Positions 1 to 11,129 of a DNA stretch of 64,000 bases are shown here, piece after piece. The stretch's first letter is position 1. Every line of letters starts with the position of its first letter. Source of the DNA: Pseudomonas sp. NBRC 111124 (GTDB lineage: Bacteria; Pseudomonadota; Gammaproteobacteria; Pseudomonadales; Pseudomonadaceae). The notes under the pieces are model-generated. The model was not told the origin of the DNA and searched no databases. It worked only from the letters and a program-made list of their open reading frames with translations. The stretch is taken from the NCBI RefSeq assembly GCF_001320245.1, contig NZ_BCBA01000007.1:1-64000 (forward strand), written 5' to 3'. A program made the translations under genes and the position numbers.

Positions 1-43
1 CGGCGCTCGATCTCATAGGCGCCACAAATCTCCAGCCAGGCCC

Positions 44-724
44 CTAAGCCACCACCCACCCCTGCTCGACCATCGACAGCGGCTCCCCGTCACCAATGAT
101 GATGTGATCCAGCACCCGTACATCGATCAACGCCAACCCGCGCTTCAGCGAAACCGTCAGGTGCACGTCATCCTGGCTCGGTTCGCTGTTCCCCGAAGGG
201 TGGTTGTGACACAGGATCAGTGCAGCCGCGTTGTGCTGCAGCGCCCGACGCACCACCTCACGGGGGTAGACGCTCGCCCGGTCGATCGTCCCTCTGAACA
301 GTATTTCGAACGCCAGCGGCCGATGCTTGGTATCCAGAAACAGGCAACCGAAGACCTCGCTCACTTCATGGCGCAGCATGGATTTCAGATAACGTCGCAC
401 AGACGCCGGACTCTCCAGTACCGGCCCGCGCTCGATGGACTCGTCCAGATAACGCCTGCCGATCTCAAGCAGTGCCTGTAACTGCGCATACTTCACCGGC
501 CCCAGCCCTGGCTCGCGCAGCACAGCCGCGCGGTCAGCCTCCAGAAACGGCCTAAGCCCACCAAAGCGCGTCAGTAGCCCTCGGGCAACCTCCAGCACAT
601 TGCGCCCGGCAACCCCTGAGCCCAGCAGCACAGCCAGTAACTCAGCATCCGATAGCACCGCCGCACCGCGCTGCAACAATTTCTCCCTTGGCCGTTCTTC
701 AGCCGGCCACTCCCTGATATTCAT
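44..724 (-). CDS. radC: RadC family JAB/MPN domain protein
   Basis: The 226-residue protein has the RadC layout: an N-terminal helix-hairpin-helix-like region (about residues 1-95) and a C-terminal JAB/MPN metalloprotease fold. The full JAMM metal site is visible as HNHPSG with His173, His175, Ser183 and Asp186. The family was named for DNA repair, but the E. coli assignment was later withdrawn and the true role is unsettled; a zinc hydrolase activity is only inferred from the motif. It starts with ATG behind a purine-rich stretch and is divergent from coaBC, an arrangement common in gamma-proteobacteria. Family identification is secure, function is not. Confidence 0.95.
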   Translation of the reverse strand: MNIREWPAEERPREKLLQRGAAVLSDAELLAVLLGSGVAGRNVLEVARGLLTRFGGLRPFLEADRAAVLREPGLGPVKYAQLQALLEIGRRYLDESIERGPVLESPASVRRYLKSMLRHEVSEVFGCLFLDTKHRPLAFEILFRGTIDRASVYPREVVRRALQHNAAALILCHNHPSGNSEPSQDDVHLTVSLKRGLALIDVRVLDHIIIGDGEPLSMVEQGWVVA

Positions 725-852
725 CCCTGCTCCCTGCCCTTGCTGCGGCCTGTTTCGGCCCTGTGTTAATCTATTTCGCCTCGTACATGCGACGTTCTGC
801 CGCAGGCATTTTCAAACGTCGCCGCCCGCTCTCACTGGAAAAAGGCAAGCCT

Positions 853-2064
853 ATGCAGCGGCTGTATCGCAAGCGCATCGTTCTCGGCGTCGGAGGTGGC
901 ATTGCCGCCTACAAAAGCGCCGAGCTGATTCGCCGACTCCTGGAGCACGGCGCGCAGGTGCGCGTCGTCATGACCCGTGGTGGTGCCGAATTCATCACCC
1001 CGCTGACCCTGCAGGCGCTGTCCGGCCACCCGGTGCACATGGATCTGCTCGACCCTGCCGCCGAAGCGGCCATGGGCCACATCGAACTGGCCAAGTGGGC
1101 CGACCTGGTGCTGATCGCCCCGGCCACCGCCGACCTCATGGCGCGCATGGCCCAGGGCATGGCCGACGACTTGCTGACCACCCTGGTACTGGCTACCGAC
1201 GCCACCGTGGCCGTGGCCCCGGCGATGAACCAGGCGATGTGGCGCGACCCGGCCACCCAGGCCAACCTCGAGCTGCTCAAGAGCCGTGGCATCCAGGTGT
1301 TCGGCCCGGCCTCTGGCAGCCAGGCCTGCGGCGACGTGGGGCTGGGGCGTATGCTCGAAGCCACCGACCTGGCCTGGTGCGCCGCAGAAAGCTTCAAGCG
1401 CCAGGCGCTGACCGGCAAACACGTGCTGATCACCGCAGGCCCGACCCAGGAAAACATCGACCCGGTGCGCTACATCACCAATCATAGCTCCGGCAAGATG
1501 GGCTTCGCCCTGGCCGAGGCGGCCGCCGAAGCCGGTGCTCGGGTGACCCTCGTCACCGGCCCCGTCCATCTGCAAACCCCCGATCGCGTTCAGCGCATCG
1601 ACGTGGTCAGCGCGCGGGACATGCTCGCGGCCTGTGAAGCGGCCATGCCGTGCGACCTGTTCATCGCCTCCGCAGCGGTTGCGGACTACCGCCCAGAGGT
1701 AGTCGCCCCGCAAAAGCTCAAGAAGGATCCTACGACCGGCGACGGTATGCTGCTGCAGATGGTGCGCAATCCCGATATCCTTGCCACGATCGCTGGCCGT
1801 GCCGACCGCCCGTTCAGTGTCGGCTTCGCCGCCGAGACCGAACACTTGCTCGATTACGCCACGCGCAAGCTCAAGGACAAGAACCTCGACCTGATCGTCG
1901 CCAATGATGTGGCCAACCCCAGCATCGGCTTCAACAGCGAGGAAAATGCCCTGACCGTGATCGACCGCCAGCAGCACCAGACCCTCTTCGCGCAGACCAG
2001 CAAGGGCAAGATCGCCCGGCAATTGGTCGCCTTCATCGCCGAACGGCTCAATCAGGTTCAATAA
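853..2064 (+). CDS. coaBC: Bifunctional phosphopantothenoylcysteine decarboxylase / phosphopantothenate-cysteine ligase
   Basis: This cytosolic enzyme carries out two consecutive steps of coenzyme A synthesis: CTP-dependent joining of 4'-phosphopantothenate to cysteine, then FMN-dependent decarboxylation. The N-terminal CoaC flavoprotein half shows the catalytic His (about residue 76, in GHIELAKW), the PAMN motif and the substrate-clamp motif [10 protein letters not shown]. The CoaB half begins near residue 188 with [14 protein letters not shown] chose the ATG at 853 (403 aa, normal family length) behind AAAGGC. The reading frame stays open to 763, but the extra N-terminus does not resemble the family. 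dut begins 5 bases after the stop, so the two are probably cotranscribed. Confidence 0.96.
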   Translation: MQRLYRKRIVLGVGGGIAAYKSAELIRRLLEHGAQVRVVMTRGGAEFITPLTLQALSGHPVHMDLLDPAAEAAMGHIELAKWADLVLIAPATADLMARMAQGMADDLLTTLVLATDATVAVAPAMNQAMWRDPATQANLELLKSRGIQVFGPASGSQACGDVGLGRMLEATDLAWCAAESFKRQALTGKHVLITAGPTQENIDPVRYITNHSSGKMGFALAEAAAEAGARVTLVTGPVHLQTPDRVQRIDVVSARDMLAACEAAMPCDLFIASAAVADYRPEVVAPQKLKKDPTTGDGMLLQMVRNPDILATIAGRADRPFSVGFAAETEHLLDYATRKLKDKNLDLIVANDVANPSIGFNSEENALTVIDRQQHQTLFAQTSKGKIARQLVAFIAERLNQVQ

Positions 2065-2069
2065 GTTAC

Positions 2070-2525
2070 ATGCACGCTCTTCAAGCCAAGATCCTCGACC
2101 CACGCCTGGGCAGCGAATTCCCGCTGCCGCAATACGCCACGCCAGGCTCTGCCGGCCTCGACCTGCGCGCCCTGCTGAAGGAGGACACCGTCCTCGAGCC
2201 CGGCCAGACCCTGCTGATCCCGACCGGCCTGTCGATCTATATCGGCGACCCGGGGCTGGCGGCCATGATCCTGCCGCGCTCGGGCCTGGGCCACAAACAC
2301 GGCATCGTGCTCGGCAACCTGGTCGGCCTGATCGACTCGGACTACCAGGGCGAGCTGATGGTGTCGTGCTGGAACCGTGGCAACACGCCGTTCACCATCG
2401 CCGTCGGCGAGCGCATCGCACAGCTAGTGCTAGTACCTGTGGTACAAGCACATTTCGACATCGTCGAGCGCTTCGACGAGAGCCAGCGTGGCACGGGCGG
2501 CTTCGGCCATTCCGGTAGCCGCTGA
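2070..2525 (+). CDS. dut: Deoxyuridine 5'-triphosphate nucleotidohydrolase (dUTPase)
   Basis: It hydrolyses dUTP to dUMP and pyrophosphate, keeping uracil out of DNA and feeding dTMP synthesis. At 151 aa it is typical of the homotrimeric dUTPases. All five motifs are present in order: [31 protein letters not shown] (with the catalytic Asp), RIAQLVLVP, and the C-terminal glycine-rich arm [10 protein letters not shown]. The ATG lies 5 bases beyond the coaBC stop. The coaBC-dut pair is widely conserved in gamma-proteobacteria. Confidence 0.97.
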   Translation: MHALQAKILDPRLGSEFPLPQYATPGSAGLDLRALLKEDTVLEPGQTLLIPTGLSIYIGDPGLAAMILPRSGLGHKHGIVLGNLVGLIDSDYQGELMVSCWNRGNTPFTIAVGERIAQLVLVPVVQAHFDIVERFDESQRGTGGFGHSGSR

Positions 2526-2637
2526 GCCGAGCAACAACCGTTCAGGCCAAGGATGGCGAACTCTCTGGCGATTCCACCGTCCAAGCGTTCAGTTTGCGCC
2601 TGCCCAGAAAAGCCTTTGACTAATGGAGTTTCCCGAG

Positions 2638-4038
2638 ATGAACGACATGGCCCACCTGGCACCCGCCGCACTGCCAGACAGCATTTTCCGCGCTTATGAC
2701 ATCCGTGGCGTGGTCGGCAAGACCCTGCACGGCGAAACCGCCTACTGGATCGGCCGCGCCATCGGCGCGCAGACCCTTGCCCAGGGTGAACCTCAGATTT
2801 CCGTTGGCCGTGATGGCCGCCTGTCCGGCCCGATGCTGGTCGAACAGCTGATCCAAGGCCTGGTCGATGCCGGCTGCCAGGTCAGCGACGTCGGCCTGGT
2901 GCCGACCCCTGCCCTGTACTACGCCGCCAACGTACTGGCCGGCAAGTCGGGCGTGATGCTCACCGGTAGCCACAACCCGTCGGACTACAACGGCTTCAAG
3001 ATCGTAATCGCTGGCGACACGCTGGCCAACGAGCAGATCCAGGCCCTGTTGACCCGCCTGAAGACCAACGACGTACCACGCGGCGAAGGCAGCGTGCAGA
3101 AGGTCGAGATTCTCGATCGCTACTTCCAGCAGATCGTCGGTGACGTGAAGCTGGCGAAGAAGCTCAAGGTCGTGGTCGATTGCGGCAACGGCGCCGCTGG
3201 CGTGGTTGCGCCGCAGCTGATCGAAGCCCTGGGCTGCGAGGTCATCCCGCTGTTCTGCGAGGTTGACGGCAACTTCCCCAACCACCACCCGGACCCGGGC
3301 AAGCCGGAAAACCTCGAAGACCTGATCGCCAAGGTCAAGGAAACCGGCGCCGATATCGGCCTGGCCTTCGACGGCGACGGTGACCGCGTGGGCGTGGTGA
3401 CCAACACCGGTAGCATCGTCTACCCCGACCGCCTGCTGATGCTGTTCGCCCTGGACGTGCTGGAGCGCAACCCGGGCGCCGAGATCATCTTCGACGTCAA
3501 ATGCACCCGCCGCCTGACCCCGCTGATCGAACAGCACGGTGGCCGCGCCCTGATGTGGAAGACCGGCCATTCGCTGATCAAGAAGAAGATGAAGCAGACC
3601 GGCTCGCTGCTGGCTGGCGAGATGAGCGGGCACATCTTCATCAAGGAACGCTGGTACGGTTTCGACGACGGCATCTACAGCGCCGCGCGCCTGCTGGAAA
3701 TCCTCAGCAAGGCCTCGAAGAACGCCGAAGACCTGTTCGCCGCCTTCCCGAACGATATTTCCACGCCGGAAATCAACATTGATGTGACCGACGAGGGTAA
3801 ATTCAGCATCATTGATGCACTGCAACGCGACGCCCAATGGGGCGATGCCAACCTGACCACCATCGACGGTGTGCGGGTCGACTACCCGAAAGGCTGGGGC
3901 CTGGTACGCGCCTCCAACACCACGCCGGTGCTGGTGCTGCGTTTCGAGGCTGAAAGCGGCGCCGAGTTGCAACGTATCAAGGATGTTTTCCGCGCCCAGT
4001 TGCTGCGGGTTGCCCCTGAGCTGCAACTGCCGTTCTGA
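2638..4038 (+). CDS. algC: Phosphomannomutase/phosphoglucomutase AlgC
   Basis: An alpha-D-phosphohexomutase interconverting the 1- and 6-phosphates of mannose and glucose; in pseudomonads it supplies precursors for alginate, LPS and rhamnolipid. The four family signatures are visible: the phosphoserine loop TGSHNPSDYNG, the metal site DGDGDR, the sugar-specificity loop GEMSGH, and the phosphate-binding loop RASNTTP. I chose the ATG at 2638 (466 aa) because GGAG lies 9 bases upstream; an in-frame ATG at 2623 has no comparable ribosome site. argB follows after about 30 bases. Confidence 0.96.
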   Translation: MNDMAHLAPAALPDSIFRAYDIRGVVGKTLHGETAYWIGRAIGAQTLAQGEPQISVGRDGRLSGPMLVEQLIQGLVDAGCQVSDVGLVPTPALYYAANVLAGKSGVMLTGSHNPSDYNGFKIVIAGDTLANEQIQALLTRLKTNDVPRGEGSVQKVEILDRYFQQIVGDVKLAKKLKVVVDCGNGAAGVVAPQLIEALGCEVIPLFCEVDGNFPNHHPDPGKPENLEDLIAKVKETGADIGLAFDGDGDRVGVVTNTGSIVYPDRLLMLFALDVLERNPGAEIIFDVKCTRRLTPLIEQHGGRALMWKTGHSLIKKKMKQTGSLLAGEMSGHIFIKERWYGFDDGIYSAARLLEILSKASKNAEDLFAAFPNDISTPEINIDVTDEGKFSIIDALQRDAQWGDANLTTIDGVRVDYPKGWGLVRASNTTPVLVLRFEAESGAELQRIKDVFRAQLLRVAPELQLPF

Positions 4039-4974
<936 letters not shown>

Positions 4975-4990
4975 TCCTTTCGTAATACCG

Positions 4991-5048
4991 GGCGGGGCAA
5001 GCCGCCTCCATGTAGCCAGATGGCGCGTGGGGGTAGGCTTGCCCCGCT
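4991..5048. repeat. REP-like inverted repeat between argB and the lipoprotein operon
   Basis: Two perfect 12-base arms, GCGGGGCAAGCC (4992-5003) and GGCTTGCCCCGC (5036-5047), resemble the core of the P. putida REP but lack its full head sequence. It could act as the argB terminator hairpin; there is no T-tract. Confidence 0.6.
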
Positions 5049-5192
5049 CTGCATTTGCAACGGCACACGCAAACAGATGGCTCGCGGCCAGTAATCTTCA
5101 TGCCGCCTCTCAAGATTCGCGACTGGCAGCCGAGACAACGTGGCAGAATACAAGATCATTGCAAATTGCCATTATCCATCTGGAGTACACGC

Positions 5193-5873
5193 GTGAAATA
5201 CGCATCACAAGGACTCGTGCTGGCAGCCGCCTTGGCTGTCGGGTCCATTGCCGGCTGTGCCACCGAAACATCCACCGCTGTTGCCGTGCAGCAGGTCGAA
5301 AGCGTTAGCCGCCCCTACAGCGGTGTGCGCGCACCGATTGCCGTGGGCAAATTCGACAACCGTTCCAGCTACATGCGCGGCATCTTCTCCGACGGCGTCG
5401 ACCGCCTCGGTGGCCAGGCCAAGACAATCCTGATCACCCACCTGCAGCAGACTAACCGCTTCAACGTGCTCGATCGCGACAACATGAGCGAGATCCAGCA
5501 GGAAGCGGCGATCAAGGGCCAGGCCCAGCGCCTGAAAGGCGCCGACTTCGTGGTGACCGGCGACGTCACCGAGTTCGGCCGCAAGGAAGTCGGCGACCAC
5601 CAGCTGTTCGGCATTCTTGGCCGCGGCAAGACCCAGATCGCCTACGCCAAGGTGGCGCTGAACATCGTCAACATCAGCACATCGGAAGTGGTCTACTCGA
5701 GCCAGGGCGCCGGTGAATACGCCTTGTCCAACCGCGAGATCATCGGTTTCGGCGGCACCGCCAGCTACGACTCGACGCTCAACGGCAAGGTTCTCGACCT
5801 GGCCATGCGCGAAGCCGTGAACAAGCTGGTCAACGCCGTCGAAAGCGGTCAGTGGAACCCCAAGGCGCAATAA
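5193..5873 (+). CDS. CsgG/HfaB-like outer-membrane lipoprotein
   Basis: First gene of a three-lipoprotein operon. The 226-residue product begins with a lipoprotein signal peptide ending in the lipobox IAGC (Cys about residue 21), with Ala at +2, which suggests outer-membrane sorting. The rest resembles the CsgG domain (IAVGKFDNRSSY, then TDxLxxxL-like helices, VLDRDNMSEI, and a region giving GADFVVTGDVTEF). CsgG itself forms the curli secretion pore, but no curli genes are nearby, so a pore role is not established. I chose the GTG at 5193: TGGAG lies 7 bases upstream and the signal peptide starts exactly there, whereas the longer open frame to 5055 would bury the signal. RBS spacing supports translation coupled with the next two genes. 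Confidence 0.88.
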   Translation: MKYASQGLVLAAALAVGSIAGCATETSTAVAVQQVESVSRPYSGVRAPIAVGKFDNRSSYMRGIFSDGVDRLGGQAKTILITHLQQTNRFNVLDRDNMSEIQQEAAIKGQAQRLKGADFVVTGDVTEFGRKEVGDHQLFGILGRGKTQIAYAKVALNIVNISTSEVVYSSQGAGEYALSNREIIGFGGTASYDSTLNGKVLDLAMREAVNKLVNAVESGQWNPKAQ

Positions 5874-5900
5874 CCGACTTTTTCCAGGAAGGACACCTCA

Positions 5901-6269
5901 ATGACTATTACCCTCCCGGCTTTGCGCAGCTGCGCAGGCCTCGTGCTGGGCGGCTTGCTGCTGGCCGGCTGCAGCGGCCCAAAGACCCTCTACCAGTGGG
6001 AAAGCTACCAGCCCCAGGTTTACGGCTACCTCAAAGGCGACGCGAAAGAAGAACAGGTCATCGCCCTGGAGCGTGACCTGGAGAAGATCAAGGCCAAGAA
6101 TGGCGCCGTGCCGCCGGGCTACCACGCGCAGCTGGGCCTGCTGTACTCCAGCCTCGGCAAGGATGACCAGATGATCCAGCAGTTGCGCACCGAAAAGGCT
6201 CTGTTCCCGGAATCGGCCGCCTACATGGACTTCCTGATGAGCAACGCCAGCAAGGGGGCCCAGCAATGA
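5901..6269 (+). CDS. DUF4810 family lipoprotein
   Basis: Second gene of the lipoprotein operon, 122 aa. The signal peptide ends in the lipobox LAGC (Cys near residue 24). The mature part begins PKTLYQWESYQPQVY, a hallmark of DUF4810, followed by charged helices with a TPR-like ending (YHAQLGLLYSSLGK, then FPESAAYMDFL). A strong AGGAAGGA site precedes the ATG. Its last codons overlap the next start as ATGA. Function is unknown; family co-occurrence with CsgG-like and DUF799 proteins suggests one complex in the outer membrane (inference). Confidence 0.88.
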   Translation: MTITLPALRSCAGLVLGGLLLAGCSGPKTLYQWESYQPQVYGYLKGDAKEEQVIALERDLEKIKAKNGAVPPGYHAQLGLLYSSLGKDDQMIQQLRTEKALFPESAAYMDFLMSNASKGAQQ

Positions 6270-6925
6270 TCAAGCGCCTCACCCAACTCCTGGTCGGCGC
6301 CTGCGTGCTGGCCCTGTTCACCGGCTGCGCCGAGCGCAAGACCATCGACTATTCGGCGTACAAGCAGAGCCGGCCGAAGTCGATCCTGATCCTGCCGCCA
6401 CTGAACAACTCACCGGACGTGAAGGCGACCTACAGCATGCTGTCGCAGGCTACTTACCCACTGGCCGAAGCCGGCTACTACGTGATGCCGGTGGCGCTGG
6501 TAGACGAAACCTTCCGCCAGAACGGTCTGACCACCCCGGCCGACATCCATCAGCTGCCGACCACCAAGCTGCACGAAATCTTCGGCGCCGACGCCGGCCT
6601 GTACGTGACCGTGTCGGACTACGGCACCCGCTACATGGTGCTGAGCAGCGCAACCATCGTCACCGCCAGCGCCAAGCTGGTCGACCTGAAGACCGGCACA
6701 ACCCTGTGGACAGGCACTGCCACAGCCTCCAGCCAGGAGAACCAGCAGAACCAAGGCGGCATCATTGGCATGTTGATCAGTGCGGCAGTCAACCAGATCA
6801 TCAGCAGTGTGCAGGACGATGCGGGCTACCCGATCGCCGGTATGACCAGCGCCAGGCTGCTGACGCCGTATGCCAATGGCGGCATTCTCTACGGGCCGCG
6901 GTCGCCTAAATACGGCACTGACTGA
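6266..6925 (+). CDS. DUF799 (GNA1162-type) lipoprotein
   Basis: Third gene of the operon, overlapping the previous stop by four bases (ATGA), so translation is probably coupled. The 219-residue protein has a lipoprotein signal with lipobox FTGC (Cys about 21). The mature domain contains ILILPPLNNSPDVKA and a GADAGLYVTVSDYGT stretch typical of DUF799, the family of the Neisseria surface lipoprotein GNA1162. The fold is thought to resemble the TolB N-terminal domain, a shared feature with CsgG. A strong bidirectional terminator follows at 6961. Confidence 0.9.
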   Translation: MIKRLTQLLVGACVLALFTGCAERKTIDYSAYKQSRPKSILILPPLNNSPDVKATYSMLSQATYPLAEAGYYVMPVALVDETFRQNGLTTPADIHQLPTTKLHEIFGADAGLYVTVSDYGTRYMVLSSATIVTASAKLVDLKTGTTLWTGTATASSQENQQNQGGIIGMLISAAVNQIISSVQDDAGYPIAGMTSARLLTPYANGGILYGPRSPKYGTD

Positions 6926-6960
6926 GTAACCTTGCGCGAAATGGCCGAAACAGGCTGCAC

Positions 6961-6994
6961 AAAAAAGGCGACCTTCCAGGAAGGTCGCCTTTTT
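6961..6994. terminator. Bidirectional intrinsic terminator between lipoprotein operon and pyrE
   Basis: The stem AAGGCGACCTTC / GAAGGTCGCCTT has a 3-base loop and is flanked by an A-run on the left and T5 on the right, so it can end both converging transcripts. Confidence 0.9.
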
Positions 6995-7010
6995 CATTCC
7001 CAAGCCAGGA

Positions 7011-7652
7011 TCAGATCCCGTACTGCGCCCGGTAAGCCTCGACAGCCGGCAGGTGCTGCTTGAGCTGCGGATCGTCTGCCAGGAACTCCAGCACCTGGGT
7101 CAGCGAAACGATGCTGACAACCGGAATACCGAAGTCACGCTCCACTTCCTGGATCGCCGACAGCTCGCCGTTGCCGCGCTCTTCGCGGTTCAGCGCGATC
7201 AGCACACCAGCGGCTTTGGCCTGCTGGGCGTTGATGATCTGCATCACTTCGCGAATCGCGGTACCGGCAGTGATCACGTCGTCGATGATCAGCACGTCAC
7301 CGGCCAGCGGCGCGCCAACCAGGCTGCCGCCTTCGCCGTGATCCTTGGCTTCCTTGCGGTTGAAGCACCACGGCACGTCGAGCTGGTGCTGATCCGCCAG
7401 GGCCACGGCAGTGGTCGCTGCCAGGGGGATACCCTTGTAGGCTGGGCCGAACAGCACGTCGAACGGAATCTTGCTGTCGACGATGGCCGCCGCGTAGCAA
7501 CGGCCCAGTTCAGCCAGTGCGGAACCGGTGTTGAACAGGCCGGCATTGAAGAAATACGGGCTGGTACGCCCCGATTTCAGGGTGAATTCACCGAAGCGCA
7601 GCACGCCGCGATCGATGGCAAAACGGATGAAGTCGCGCTGATACGGCTGCAT
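7011..7652 (-). CDS. pyrE: Orotate phosphoribosyltransferase
   Basis: It joins orotate to PRPP to give OMP in pyrimidine synthesis, in the cytosol. The 213-residue protein carries the type-I PRTase PRPP-binding signature [13 protein letters not shown] (about residues 120-132) and the flexible-loop region [13 protein letters not shown] containing the catalytic Lys. The N-terminus [29 protein letters not shown] starts just upstream of the conserved FTLKSGR substrate loop. It is divergent from crc, as in other pseudomonads. Confidence 0.97.
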   Translation of the reverse strand: MQPYQRDFIRFAIDRGVLRFGEFTLKSGRTSPYFFNAGLFNTGSALAELGRCYAAAIVDSKIPFDVLFGPAYKGIPLAATTAVALADQHQLDVPWCFNRKEAKDHGEGGSLVGAPLAGDVLIIDDVITAGTAIREVMQIINAQQAKAAGVLIALNREERGNGELSAIQEVERDFGIPVVSIVSLTQVLEFLADDPQLKQHLPAVEAYRAQYGI

Positions 7653-7732
7653 GTAAGGTCCCGGACACCACGGATTTAGCTAAATGGGTTGAGCTCGGGT
7701 ATCATACACGCACGAGATTTTTGGGGCCATTT

Positions 7733-8512
7733 ATGCGGATCATCAGTGTGAACGTGAATGGCATTCAGGCTGCGGCCGAGCGTGGATTGCTCAGCTGGCT
7801 GCAAGCCCAGAATGCCGACGTCATCTGCCTTCAGGATACCCGCGCCTCGGCCTTTGAACTCGACGACCCAGCTTTCCAGCTCGATGGCTATTTCCTTTAT
7901 GCCTGCGACGCGGAGGTACCCGCCCAAGGTGGCGTGGCACTTTACTCGCGCATGCAGCCCAAGGCAGTCATCACCGGCCTGGGTTTCGAGACAGCCGACC
8001 GCTACGGGCGTTATCTGCAAGCAGATTTCGACAAAGTCAGTATTGCCAGCCTGCTGCTGCCTTCGGGTATGAACGGTGATGAAGACTTGAACCAGAAATT
8101 CAAGTTGATGGACGACTTCGCCAAGTACCTGGACAAACAGCGTCGCAAGCGTCGTGAATACATCTATTGCGGCTCGTTCTACGTGGCACAGCAGAAGCTC
8201 GACATCAAAAACTGGCGTGACAGCCAGCAGTCGCCGGGCTTCCTGCCACCAGAGCGGGCATGGATGGATGCGATCACCGGCGACATGGGCTACGTTGATG
8301 CCCTGCGCGAAGTCAGCCGTGAAGGCGACCAGTACAGCTGGTGGCCGGACAACGAACAGGCCGAGATGCTCAACCTGGGCTACCGGTTCGACTACCAGAT
8401 CCTCACCCCGGGTCTGCGCCGCTTCGTGCGCAATGCCCGCCTGCCGCGTCAGCCGCGCTTCTCCCAGCATGCGCCGCTGATCGTCGACTACGACTGGACG
8501 TTGACCATCTGA
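7733..8512 (+). CDS. crc: Catabolite repression control protein Crc
   Basis: Crc is the global carbon catabolite repression factor of pseudomonads. It belongs to the exonuclease III/EEP fold (MRIISVNVNGIQAA at the start, LQDTRAS near residue 40, HAPLIVDYD at the end) but in characterised Pseudomonas proteins it is catalytically inactive and works by stabilising Hfq on A-rich mRNA sites. Substitution of the usual EEP Glu (LQET to LQDT) is visible here. I chose the ATG at 7733 (259 aa, exact family length) with GGGG 6 bases upstream; a TTG at 7721 is in frame but unlikely. A terminator follows at once. Confidence 0.96.
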   Translation: MRIISVNVNGIQAAAERGLLSWLQAQNADVICLQDTRASAFELDDPAFQLDGYFLYACDAEVPAQGGVALYSRMQPKAVITGLGFETADRYGRYLQADFDKVSIASLLLPSGMNGDEDLNQKFKLMDDFAKYLDKQRRKRREYIYCGSFYVAQQKLDIKNWRDSQQSPGFLPPERAWMDAITGDMGYVDALREVSREGDQYSWWPDNEQAEMLNLGYRFDYQILTPGLRRFVRNARLPRQPRFSQHAPLIVDYDWTLTI

Positions 8513-8521
8513 GTTCTACTC

Positions 8522-8563
8522 AGGCACAAAAAAGCCGACATTACTGTCGGCTTTTTTGTGCCT
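8522..8563. terminator. Bidirectional intrinsic terminator between crc and rph
   Basis: A long perfect palindrome, AGGCACAAAAAAGCCGACA on the left and its complement on the right around TTAC. A6 and T6 tracts flank the GC core, so it serves both convergent genes. Confidence 0.92.
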
Positions 8564-8573
8564 TTCGAAACAG

Positions 8574-9296
8574 TCAGTCAGCCAAGGCGGCGTTCTGCAG
8601 TTCGAAAATTTCGTTCATGCCCTTCTGCGCCAGCGCCAGCATGGCGTTGAAGTCTTCAGGCTGGAAGGGTGCACCTTCGGCGGTGCCCTGAACTTCGATG
8701 AAACCACCGGCGCTGGTCATGACAACGTTCAGGTCGGTTTCGGCAGCCGAGTCTTCCAGGTAGTCCAGGTCGAGGACCGCTTCGCCCTGGTACATGCCCA
8801 CCGATACGGCAGCGATCATATGCTTGAGCGGGTTGCCGGCCTTCAGGCCACCACGCTTCTTGATCACGGCCAGGGCGTCGCACAGGGCGACCATGGCGCC
8901 GGTGATCGACGCGGTGCGAGTACCGCCATCGGCCTGGATCACGTCGCAGTCGATGTACAGGGTGATGTCACCGAGCTTGCTCATGTCCAGCGCGGCGCGC
9001 AGCGAACGGCCGATCAGGCGCTGGATTTCCAGGGTACGGCCACCTTGCTTGCCACGGCTGGCTTCGCGCTGGTTACGCTCGCCGGTTGAACGCGGCAGCA
9101 TGCCGTACTCGGCGGTCAGCCAGCCTTGGCCCTGGCCTTTGAGGAAGCGCGGTACGCCGTTTTCGACGCTGACCGTGCAGATGACCTTGGTGTCACCGAA
9201 CTCTACCAGTACCGACCCTTCGGCGTGCTTGGTGTAGTTGCGGGTGATGCGGATCGAGCGGAGCTGATCGGCGGCGCGACCACTTGGACGTTTCAT
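8574..9296 (-). CDS. rph: Ribonuclease PH
   Basis: A phosphorolytic 3'-5' exoribonuclease that trims tRNA 3' ends and assists rRNA turnover. The 240-residue protein starts [13 protein letters not shown], the normal N-terminus, and shows the phosphate-binding and RNA-binding stretches EYGMLPRST and [17 protein letters not shown], and the catalytic [11 protein letters not shown]. The frame remains open upstream to 9335, but AGG lies 8 bases before the ATG at 9296 and the length then fits the family. It lies divergent from yicC, as in many gamma-proteobacteria. Confidence 0.96.
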   Translation of the reverse strand: MKRPSGRAADQLRSIRITRNYTKHAEGSVLVEFGDTKVICTVSVENGVPRFLKGQGQGWLTAEYGMLPRSTGERNQREASRGKQGGRTLEIQRLIGRSLRAALDMSKLGDITLYIDCDVIQADGGTRTASITGAMVALCDALAVIKKRGGLKAGNPLKHMIAAVSVGMYQGEAVLDLDYLEDSAAETDLNVVMTSAGGFIEVQGTAEGAPFQPEDFNAMLALAQKGMNEIFELQNAALAD

Positions 9297-9501
9297 CTGG
9301 GATACCTGTACTGGGACTTTGAATCTGCCCGCCATTATAGAGCCCGTCGCCCACAGAGGACATGCCTATTGTCGCGCCCCCGGCAGCCTGTCGCCTTTTC
9401 CCACTCGCTGGCATGCGCTCTGTAACATGGGCGGATTGGGCGCCACGTGCGCACTGCGCTACAATCCCGCGCTTTCATATCATTTACGCGAGGTACTTCC
9501 C

Positions 9502-10999
<1,498 letters not shown>

Positions 11000-11009
11000 T
11001 ACACCGAAA

Positions 11010-11125
11010 GGGGCCGCTTTGCGGCCCATTCGCGGGCAAGCCCGCTCCTACAGGGATCAGCGCAGGCCGCGTGGGACCTCTGTAGGAGCGGGCTTGCCCC
11101 GCGAATGGGCTGCAGAGCAGCCCCT
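11010..11125. repeat. Inverted pair of REP elements downstream of gmk
   Basis: Two P. putida-type REPs in opposite orientation: CATTCGCGGGCAAGCCCGCT around 11027-11047 and its near complement ending GCCCCGCGAATG around 11095-11107. Each is followed or preceded by TGTAGGAGCGGG. Small GGGCCGC and GGGCTGC hairpins lie at the outer edges. It separates gmk from the convergent permease gene. Confidence 0.9.
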
Positions 11126-11129
11126 TGCA

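Noticed and set aside
8522..8563. Long perfect palindrome as a possible attachment or recombination site
   Set aside because: The A-run, GC stem and T-run between convergent genes are fully explained as a bidirectional terminator.
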